DNA from: Bacillaceae bacterium UBA7792
Lineage (GTDB): Bacteria; Bacillota; Bacilli; Bacillales; Cytobacillaceae
Reading direction: 5' to 3'
NCBI GenBank assembly: GCA_002480735.1
Contig: DLCS01000094.1
Span: 1 to 6,584 of the forward strand
Length of the DNA stretch: 6,584 nucleotides
Shown here: positions 1 through 4,194 of the stretch, one piece after another
How positions within the stretch are numbered: the stretch's first letter is position 1
Layout: every line of letters begins with the position of its first letter
Program-made: the position numbers and the translations under genes
The notes under the pieces: model-generated
What the model saw: the letters and a program-made list of their open reading frames with translations, nothing else
What the model was told of the DNA's origin: nothing
The model's database searches: none

Positions 1-926
1 GTCGGAAGCTGGTCCCTACCCATGTATAGGAATTCCGTCCTGTACAAACCAACACCTTCACCGCCATTACTCTTCACACCTGCAAGATCATTCGGTGTTC
101 CAATATTGGCCACTAATTCAACTTGATGGCCGTCCGCTGAATAAGACTTTTCATTCTTAAGCTTCGCCCACTCGGCCTTTTGTGCTTCGTACGCTTCGTT
201 TTCCTTTTTATACTGCTCAAGCAGCTCCTGGGTCGGATTAATATGTACCTGTCCCTTCAATCCATCGACAATAATGAAATCGCCGTTTTCAATATCCTTT
301 GTAGCCGTTTTCGTTCCTACTACAGCAGGGATTTCAAGAGAGCGGGCCATAATCGCCGAATGGGAGGTTCTTCCTCCAATATCAGTTGTGAAGCCCTTAA
401 CAAACTGGCGGTTTAATTGCGCTGTATCAGAAGGCGTCAAATCCTCCGCAACGACGATAACCTCCTCAGAAATCATGCTTGGATCGTTCAATTTTACTCC
501 AAGTAAATGAGAAAGGACACGCTTTGTCACGTCACGAATATCTGCCGCTCTTTCTCTCATATATTCATTATCCATTGCTTCAAACATTGAAATGAACATA
601 TCAGCCGTTTCTTTTAGCGCAAATTCACTATTTACCTTGTCAGATTTCACTCTATCCTTGATAGGTGTTAGAAGCTCTGGATCACTGAGAACAAGTAGAT
701 GAGCTTCAAATATAGCAGCCTTATCAGCTCCTAATTTTTCTCTCGCATGATCACGAATGACTTCCAATTCGCTTTTTGACTGAGCAACTGCTGCCTCGAA
801 ACGTTCAACCTCAGAATCTGCATTTTCAATGGTTATCTTGGCAAAGGATAAATCGGGTTCAACCAATCGATACGCCTTGGCCATTGCAATACCACTTGAA
901 GCCGCAATACCATGTAAGAAGCTCAT
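1..926 (-). CDS. ptsI: PTS enzyme I (PEP-protein phosphotransferase), C-terminal part off the left edge
   Basis: Cytoplasmic enzyme that takes phosphate from phosphoenolpyruvate and passes it to HPr, the first step for all PTS sugars. The visible 308 codons cover the HPr-binding/phosphohistidine half (about residues 1-250), the linker, and the start of the PEP-binding barrel. The active-site histidine is residue 189 in GGRTSHSAI, and the PEP-binding arginine is residue 296 in [10 protein letters not shown]. Both numbers match the E. coli enzyme as I recall it. The family is about 570 residues long, so roughly 260 are missing because the window ends, not because the gene is broken. The ATG overlaps the ptsH stop by one base (TAATG), so translation is probably coupled to ptsH, with a weak AAGGG about 11 bases upstream. 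It shares the ptsH promoter. The reading frame is intact throughout. Identity is secure. Confidence 0.97.
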   Translation of the reverse strand, partial: MSFLHGIAASSGIAMAKAYRLVEPDLSFAKITIENADSEVERFEAAVAQSKSELEVIRDHAREKLGADKAAIFEAHLLVLSDPELLTPIKDRVKSDKVNSEFALKETADMFISMFEAMDNEYMRERAADIRDVTKRVLSHLLGVKLNDPSMISEEVIVVAEDLTPSDTAQLNRQFVKGFTTDIGGRTSHSAIMARSLEIPAVVGTKTATKDIENGDFIIVDGLKGQVHINPTQELLEQYKKENEAYEAQKAEWAKLKNEKSYSADGHQVELVANIGTPNDLAGVKSNGGEGVGLYRTEFLYMGRDQLP

Positions 927-1192
927 TATTCTGCTAACCCTTCTTTTTTCATCAATTCTTCAAGACTAGACAATGCCGATTGCTCATCTCCGCCTTCAGC
1001 GATGATCTTAATTTCCGCACCTTGTCCAACCCCAAGGGCCATAACACCCATAATCGATTTTAAGTTCACTTTTTTCTCTTTATATTCAAGTTGAATATCA
1101 GATTCGAATTTACTTGCTGCTTGAACTAATAATGTTGCTGGACGGGCATGAATCCCTGTTTCAGCAATGATTTTAAATTGTTTTTCAACCAT
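926..1192 (-). CDS. ptsH: HPr, phosphocarrier protein of the PTS
   Basis: Small cytoplasmic phosphocarrier (88 residues, the usual family length). It receives phosphate from EI and hands it to the EIIA domains of sugar permeases. The catalytic histidine is His15 in [12 protein letters not shown]. Ser46, in NLKSIMGVM, is the regulatory site that HPr kinase/phosphorylase modifies in Firmicutes; HPr-Ser-P is then the corepressor of CcpA, giving catabolite repression. Both residues are present in the expected context, so both roles are likely. It is the first gene of a two-gene unit with ptsI. The start is the ATG preceded by AAGGGG; no longer in-frame start is convincing. In B. subtilis ptsG normally precedes ptsH. 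Here the upstream sequence is non-coding, then divergent, so ptsHI seems to have its own promoter. Confidence 0.98.
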   Translation of the reverse strand: MVEKQFKIIAETGIHARPATLLVQAASKFESDIQLEYKEKKVNLKSIMGVMALGVGQGAEIKIIAEGGDEQSALSSLEELMKKEGLAE

Positions 1193-1203
1193 TACACATC
1201 AAA

Positions 1204-1209
1204 CCCCTT
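1204..1209 (-). promoter_or_regulatory. Ribosome binding site of ptsH
   Basis: AAGGGG on the minus strand, 11 bases before the ptsH ATG. The spacing is slightly long, but it is the only purine-rich match near the start and supports the 88-residue product. Confidence 0.7.
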
Positions 1210-1314
1210 ATCAATTATTAATATCTGCTGTGATAAAAACCTGTTGTCATTTGCTTCCCAATTAAAAGGGTACCTACCTCCATTATTCTTAACAAAAATT
1301 ATCTATTCATGTGT

Positions 1315-1343
1315 AAAATAGAGTCTTTTGTACCCTGTATCAA
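1315..1343 (-). promoter_or_regulatory. Candidate sigma-A promoter of ptsHI
   Basis: On the minus strand TTGATA (1343-1338) is followed after exactly 17 bases by TATTTT (1320-1315). The -35 matches consensus at 5 of 6 positions and the -10 at 4 of 6. Transcription would begin near 1308, leaving a leader of about 116 bases before ptsH. The -35 hexamer lies in the left arm and loop of the inverted repeat at 1326-1363, so a protein bound there could block it. This is inference from spacing and consensus only. Other weaker hexamer pairs exist closer to the gene. Confidence 0.5.
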
Positions 1344-1363
1344 ACAAGATACAGGGCACAAAA
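1326..1363. repeat. Inverted repeat, 16-base arms, 6-base loop, overlapping the ptsHI -35
   Basis: Left arm TTTTGTACCCTGTATC (1326-1341) and right arm GATACAGGGCACAAAA (1348-1363) are complementary at 15 of 16 positions, separated by AAACAA. The one mismatch becomes a G-U pair in minus-strand RNA. Neither strand has a T-run after the stem, so it does not look like a normal intrinsic terminator. It may be an operator, or a hairpin in a transcript that reads through. Confidence 0.85.
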
Positions 1364-1455
1364 AAATGATAACAGATTCTTAGGTCAAATACAAAAATAT
1401 TACTCTGATTAACTTGCCAAATATGTGAAATTTTGAACAAAAATCTTCTTGAGGA

Positions 1456-1484
1456 TTGAATATTTTGTTAAATATAGTTATGAT
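1456..1484 (+). promoter_or_regulatory. Candidate sigma-A promoter of the PilZ gene
   Basis: TTGAAT (1456-1461), a 17-base spacer, then TATGAT (1479-1484). The predicted start of transcription near 1491 gives a leader of about 30 bases with the ribosome binding site inside it. The position also argues against a longer protein starting at the TTG at 1456, since that codon would be part of the -35 element. Confidence 0.55.
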
Positions 1485-1521
1485 TTTGTTAACTATTTCC
1501 TTTTTGCTAAGGTGTGATTGC

Positions 1522-1902
1522 ATGTATTATAGAAGAGATGAGGCATTTCGTTTTATATTTGGGCAGCCAATCAAGGCAACCTTCAAGATTGTCAAAGTGG
1601 ATGGAAGAGATGGTTCAGCCAATGAAGCATCTGCTCTGATCCTGGATTTAAGCCCGAATGGAATAAAATTTTCATCTGAGTTAGATCTACCTATTTATGA
1701 AAAACAGCTCATCCTTGAAATTTATTTTAGCTTAAATGAGAAAATGATTTCCATGCTTGCAGAACCAAAGTGGAAAAAACGAATGAGCCCTTCCTCCTTC
1801 ACCTATGGTCTTGTTGGTTTGGACAATGAAGAGACAAAAAAGGAGGTTATTGAGGAATTAAAGGAATACGTAAGAAAAAATAAAACAAGCAATAATAATT
1901 GA
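1522..1902 (+). CDS. Single-domain PilZ-like protein, possible c-di-GMP effector
   Basis: A 126-residue soluble protein. The ATG at 1522 is chosen because AAGGTG lies 7 bases before it and a good promoter ends just upstream. The frame is open back to a TTG at 1456, but that start has badly spaced GAGG and would sit inside the promoter. PilZ features: an arginine-rich N-terminus (RRDEAFRF, residues 4-11) and DLSPNG (42-47), which fits the [D/N]xSxxG motif, followed by alternating hydrophobic beta-strand segments and a charged C-terminal helix (about residues 100-126). PilZ domains bind cyclic di-GMP and regulate motility, exopolysaccharide or enzymes. Here the two conserved arginines are one residue further apart (RxxxxR) than the canonical RxxxR, so ligand binding is uncertain. 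It has no YcgR-type N-terminal domain. It lies alone between hairpins, so its partner is unknown. Confidence 0.75.
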   Translation: MYYRRDEAFRFIFGQPIKATFKIVKVDGRDGSANEASALILDLSPNGIKFSSELDLPIYEKQLILEIYFSLNEKMISMLAEPKWKKRMSPSSFTYGLVGLDNEETKKEVIEELKEYVRKNKTSNNN

Positions 1903-1930
1903 GCATTTGCAAAACGCTTTCAAAAAATAG

Positions 1931-1973
1931 GTCATTCGAGAATAGAATTCTCTTATTTTCCTTTACGAATGAC
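1931..1973 (+). terminator. Nested hairpins after the PilZ gene, possible terminator
   Basis: An outer stem GTCATTCG (1931-1938) pairs with CGAATGAC (1966-1973). Inside it GAGAAT (1938-1943) pairs with ATTCTC (1947-1952) around a 3-base loop, followed by TTATTTTCC. The two stems share base 1938, so they compete slightly. The inner one with its T-rich tail would be a weak terminator for the PilZ transcript; the outer one is followed by AAATTTT. The role is uncertain. Confidence 0.45.
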
Positions 1974-2017
1974 AAATTTTAGTGCAAACTGTTAGTTATA
2001 AATGTAGTTTAACCTAC

Positions 2018-2040
2018 GCTGTTAAAAGCCTTTTAATAGC
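2018..2040. repeat. 23-bp near-perfect palindrome upstream of ykvS
   Basis: GCTGTTAAAAG, one C, then CTTTTAATAGC: 10 of 11 arm positions are complementary with a 1-base centre. The centre is too tight for a good RNA hairpin, so a protein-binding operator is more likely. It ends 12 bases before the ykvS ribosome binding site (AAGGAG, 2053-2058). It also overlaps a weak possible ykvS promoter, TTAACC (2009-2014), 17 bases, TTTAAT (2032-2037). Confidence 0.6.
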
Positions 2041-2067
2041 CAATTGGGGAAAAAGGAGAGAGGATGG

Positions 2068-2256
2068 ATGAAAAAAGCGGAAGTTGGCAATATCATTGAA
2101 TTTAGAGATGGGCTTCAAGGCATCGTTGAAAAGGTGAACGAAAACTCAGTCATTGTTGACTTAACTTACATGGACAATTATAGAGATTTGGAACTTGACC
2201 AAAGAACGGTTGTAAATCATAAAAACTATAAAGTAATCAAAGGATCCATAGTATAA
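2068..2256 (+). CDS. ykvS: YkvS-like small protein, DUF2187 family
   Basis: A 62-residue soluble protein of unknown function. The ATG at 2068 is chosen because AAGGAG (2053-2058) lies 9 bases upstream; the frame is open back to a TTG at 2044, but that would place the ribosome binding site inside the gene. The sequence starts MKKAEVGNIIEFRDGLQG and continues with short alternating hydrophobic strands (GIVEKVNENSVIVDL) and a conserved-looking NYRDLEL...VVNHKNYKVI end. This is the layout of a small SH3-like beta barrel, as in the DUF2187/YkvS family of Bacillus, which I recognise by sequence and by locus. No catalytic residues, signal peptide or membrane segment are visible. It is a single-gene unit: a palindrome lies upstream and a strong terminator 15 bases downstream. 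Function is unknown; binding of a nucleic acid or protein partner would be a guess from the fold. Confidence 0.85.
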   Translation: MKKAEVGNIIEFRDGLQGIVEKVNENSVIVDLTYMDNYRDLELDQRTVVNHKNYKVIKGSIV

Positions 2257-2271
2257 ACAATATAAACCTTG

Positions 2272-2306
2272 AAAACCCTAATGTTACTCCATTAGGGTTT
2301 TGGTTT
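2272..2306 (+). terminator. Intrinsic terminator of ykvS
   Basis: AAAACCCTAATG (2272-2283) and CATTAGGGTTTT (2290-2301) form a perfect 12-bp stem with a TTACTC loop, followed by GGTTT. It lies 15 bases after the ykvS stop. The flanking A and T runs make it potentially active in both directions. Confidence 0.85.
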
Positions 2307-2318
2307 GGAAAGAGTACA

Positions 2319-2340
2319 TATAATCTTTGTAGATGGAGGT
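2319..2340 (+). promoter_or_regulatory. Candidate -10 and ribosome binding site of the CPBP protease gene
   Basis: A perfect TATAAT lies at 2319-2324, but the -35 position (GGTTTT, 2296-2301) is poor and falls within the ykvS terminator stem, so the promoter may be weak or need an activator. GGAGGT (2335-2340) sits 8 bases before a GTG start. If this -10 is used, transcription would start around 2331, immediately at the ribosome binding site, giving a nearly leaderless message. Confidence 0.4.
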
Positions 2341-2348
2341 GCATCAAT

Positions 2349-2966
2349 GTGATCTTACAGAAGTGGCTAAGCGACAAGAGACTTATTCTCGGCATTCTAC
2401 TTGCACATCTATTGCTTTTCTATACCTTTCAAAACAAGGTTGTGTTTTGGTATATATTCACTGCTACCATGCTATTACTCATTAGTTATTCCATCCTACA
2501 CGAGGAAATCGAAGATCATGTGAAGATGATGAATTATTTGCTCATAGGATCGATTTCAGGTGCTATTCTTTTCAGCATCTTCTTTGTCGGCAGAGTTTTT
2601 ATTGATATCACTCATTTGCCCTTTGACAGGGAAATTGCCAAGCTCTATAGTCGCCTTTCACCTTCCGTATTATGGCATTACATCGTTCTTTTGTTGGTCA
2701 TCATCCCTGGCGAAGAAATCTTTTGGCGCGGCTTTATTCAAAAGAGAATACAAAAAATCTCTAAGCAGTGGACAGGGATTTTTATTGCATCTCTTCTCTA
2801 TGCATCGGCCCATGTATATTCTGGCTCGTTTGTTCTCCCTTTGGCTGCCCTTATTTCAGGAGTGTTCTGGGGATATTTATACAGCTGGAAGAAAAGTCTC
2901 CCTCTTGTCATTGTATCCCATTTGATTTTCGATTTATTTTTATTTGTCATCTATCCTTTAAATTGA
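2349..2966 (+). CDS. CPBP family intramembrane metalloprotease (CAAX/Abi type)
   Basis: A 205-residue integral membrane protein. The start is GTG at 2349, 8 bases after GGAGGT; the overlapping ATG at 2347 is followed at once by a stop. Hydrophobic segments lie at about residues 12-28, 31-50, 63-85, 107-120, 143-156, 161-179 and 184-202. The C-terminal half carries the CPBP signature: EEIFWR (Glu122, Glu123, Arg127), a histidine in LLYASAH (His155, with Tyr in place of the usual Phe four residues before), and SHLIFD (His191, Asp195). In characterised members such as eukaryotic Rce1 these residues form the intramembrane active site. Bacterial relatives act in bacteriocin self-immunity, protein maturation or membrane-stress responses, and most have no known substrate. 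No bacteriocin or processing partner gene is visible here. It is a single gene between two terminators and converges on ykvI. Confidence 0.85.
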   Translation: MILQKWLSDKRLILGILLAHLLLFYTFQNKVVFWYIFTATMLLLISYSILHEEIEDHVKMMNYLLIGSISGAILFSIFFVGRVFIDITHLPFDREIAKLYSRLSPSVLWHYIVLLLVIIPGEEIFWRGFIQKRIQKISKQWTGIFIASLLYASAHVYSGSFVLPLAALISGVFWGYLYSWKKSLPLVIVSHLIFDLFLFVIYPLN

Positions 2967-3003
2967 TCGAAAAAGACTCTGATCCCACGGAGTCTTTTTT
3001 CGA
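2967..3003. terminator. Bidirectional terminator between the CPBP gene and ykvI
   Basis: TCGAAAAAGACTC (2967-2979) pairs with GAGTCTTTTTTCGA (2990-3003) around a 10-base loop, with one bulged T. It gives a T-run on the plus strand and, through the A-run, on the minus strand as well. It starts directly after the CPBP stop and ends two bases from the ykvI stop, so it serves both convergent genes. Confidence 0.9.
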
Positions 3004-3005
3004 TT

Positions 3006-4034
3006 CTAGTCCTTCATCCATAAAAGAATGATAAAAACAAGGCAACAGTAACCGAAGATTGGATATAAGAATGATAGCAGTACCCCATACTCAATTAGAC
3101 TAATCAGATAGGTGATGGCAAAGATACCACTCACGATCAAAATGCTAGGCAGGGAAAGATAGGTTTTCACCTGACGTTCCAAGCCAAACACATTGCCGAT
3201 GACAGAGGTAAAAATTTCTCCATAGATAACTAGAATAAAAACCCAATAGAAGCCTGATGCTAGATTCTTCATAATAACGGCCATTGGAATTTCATAGCTC
3301 TCAAGATCGGGGAGCATCACTAACGTAAAGTGACTCGAAAGAAGGATCAACGTTAATAGGAGCCCCCCAATAATCCCTCCCCATTTTACCGTCCTGTCAT
3401 CCTTGATTTCCGCCGCAACAGGGACAAGAACCGCCTGGGCAAGACCTAGATTCAGGGCTGTGTAGGAAAAGGGAGCAACCACCGATTTCCATCCATCCTC
3501 CGCATAGGGAATAAATAGGACCTGCTCAAGAAAATTAGGTAACCTCAGCGAAAGAAGCATCAGCATAAAACTAAACCCCACCATGATCGGTACCACGAAG
3601 CTATTAACAGCAAAGATGCCCTTCATCCCCATGATCATGACGAGGATCGAAAGAAAAATCGTCGCGAATAACCCCAAGCTCTTGGATAAGCCTAATTGTT
3701 CACTAAACACGGCACCTGCACCCGAGAGCATGACTGCACATACTCCCAGCAGCATGAAAAGCATAAGGAGATTTACGACTGTCCCAAGATATTTTCCAAA
3801 CAAATATAAATTGAATTCTTGATAAGAGCGAGCACCAATTCTTGCTGAGATTCTCATTAGTTTCGATCCATGAAAAATAAATATATACCCACTCATCAAT
3901 ATCCCTACTAAGCCAATAAAACCAAAGCGAGAAAAAAATTCTACAATCTCACGGCCTGTTGCGAAACCTGCTCCAACAACAGTCCCCACATATACAGCTG
4001 CAATTTGGAAGGCAGCCCCCCAATTTGTCTTCAT
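3006..4034 (-). CDS. ykvI: YkvI family membrane protein, putative transporter
   Basis: A 342-residue polytopic membrane protein with about ten hydrophobic segments and almost no long soluble part. The first segment holds GTVVGAGFATGREIVEFF (residues 17-34). This glycine-rich, interrupted helix followed by a charged pair is typical of LeuT-fold/APC-type secondary transporters, to which the YkvI family is distantly related. The substrate is unknown and nothing here identifies it. Identification rests on this N-terminus, the length (close to B. subtilis YkvI) and the position beside clpE, which I recall as the B. subtilis arrangement. The ATG at 4034 is preceded by AGGGAGGT, 6 bases upstream. 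It is transcribed divergently from clpE across a 160-base gap. I found no good promoter for it (a TATATT near 4047-4052 lacks a -35), so whether CtsR affects it cannot be told. Confidence 0.85.
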   Translation of the reverse strand: MKTNWGAAFQIAAVYVGTVVGAGFATGREIVEFFSRFGFIGLVGILMSGYIFIFHGSKLMRISARIGARSYQEFNLYLFGKYLGTVVNLLMLFMLLGVCAVMLSGAGAVFSEQLGLSKSLGLFATIFLSILVMIMGMKGIFAVNSFVVPIMVGFSFMLMLLSLRLPNFLEQVLFIPYAEDGWKSVVAPFSYTALNLGLAQAVLVPVAAEIKDDRTVKWGGIIGGLLLTLILLSSHFTLVMLPDLESYEIPMAVIMKNLASGFYWVFILVIYGEIFTSVIGNVFGLERQVKTYLSLPSILIVSGIFAITYLISLIEYGVLLSFLYPIFGYCCLVFIILLWMKD

Positions 4035-4109
4035 CTAAATACCTCCCTCCCTCTCAATATATGAAAGGAAGGACAAACCATGACGAGCAAAATTTTTTCG
4101 ACAAAACAC

Positions 4110-4138
4110 TTGAAAGTCAAAAAAGGTCAAAGTATAAT
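4110..4138 (+). promoter_or_regulatory. Sigma-A promoter of clpE
   Basis: TTGAAA (4110-4115), a 17-base spacer, and a perfect TATAAT (4133-4138). Transcription should begin near 4145, about 50 bases before the clpE ATG. The whole spacer is filled by a CtsR box, so repressor binding would directly exclude RNA polymerase. Confidence 0.9.
4115..4131 (+). promoter_or_regulatory. CtsR operator 1 (clpE), between -35 and -10
   Basis: AGTCAAA, three A, GGTCAAA: a complete match to the CtsR tandem heptad consensus (A/G)GTCAAA-NAN-(A/G)GTCAAA. CtsR is the heat-labile repressor of the clp genes in low-GC Gram-positive bacteria. Confidence 0.93.
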
Positions 4139-4140
4139 AA

Positions 4141-4172
4141 AGTCACAAAGGTCAAATATAGTCAAAGTCAAA
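4141..4172 (+). promoter_or_regulatory. CtsR operator 2 cluster (clpE), around and after the transcription start
   Basis: Four further heptads: AGTCACA (4141-4147, one base off), GGTCAAA (4150-4156), AGTCAAA (4160-4166) and AGTCAAA (4166-4172). The second and third have the canonical 3-base spacing (TAT). The first is spaced by 2 and the last overlaps its neighbour by one base. They lie at and just after the predicted +1, so binding would also block early elongation. Confidence 0.9.
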
Positions 4173-4194
4173 TCATTTGGAGGAGGAATGGTTA

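Larger units (their letters stand above)
1193..1521. other. Divergent non-coding region between ptsH and the PilZ gene
   Basis: A 329-base AT-rich stretch with no convincing gene. It contains, from left to right: the ptsH ribosome binding site; a predicted leader of about 116 bases for ptsHI, which holds a 21-codon minus-strand open frame (1218-1283) without a clear ribosome binding site; a minus-strand sigma-A-like promoter; a long inverted repeat; and a plus-strand promoter for the PilZ gene embedded in a direct repeat. No CcpA cre site (no CG dinucleotide in the relevant part), no recognisable RAT/antiterminator element and no ptsG remnant were seen. Confidence 0.75.

Noticed and set aside
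180..510. Two plus-strand open frames of 78 codons inside ptsI
   Set aside because: They are antisense to the intact EI frame, which carries the conserved His189 motif, and have no supporting start signals.
1384..1390. GTCAAAT-type CtsR half-site upstream of the PilZ gene
   Set aside because: A single heptad without a partner at 3-base spacing; CtsR needs a tandem pair.
1456..1521. N-terminal extension of the PilZ protein from a TTG at 1456 or ATG at 1480, giving a hydrophobic leader
   Set aside because: It would look like a membrane anchor, but neither start has a properly spaced ribosome binding site, and both lie within the predicted promoter. ATG 1522 has AAGGTG at 7 bases.
1908..1922. 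cre-like sequence TGCAAAACGCTTTCA (CcpA site) after the PilZ stop
   Set aside because: The right half fits the consensus, but the left TG is one base out of register, giving two mismatches at key positions. It is also far from a clear promoter.
2560..3031. Plus-strand frames overlapping the CPBP gene and the ykvI 3' end
   Set aside because: They are alternative frames of the CPBP gene; one runs through the bidirectional terminator. The membrane-protease frame has the motifs and the ribosome binding site.
4177..4194. ClpE start at TTG 4177
   Set aside because: That codon overlaps the ribosome binding site GGAGGAGG, which is placed ideally for the ATG at 4195. The ATG also gives the usual MxCxxC zinc-finger start.
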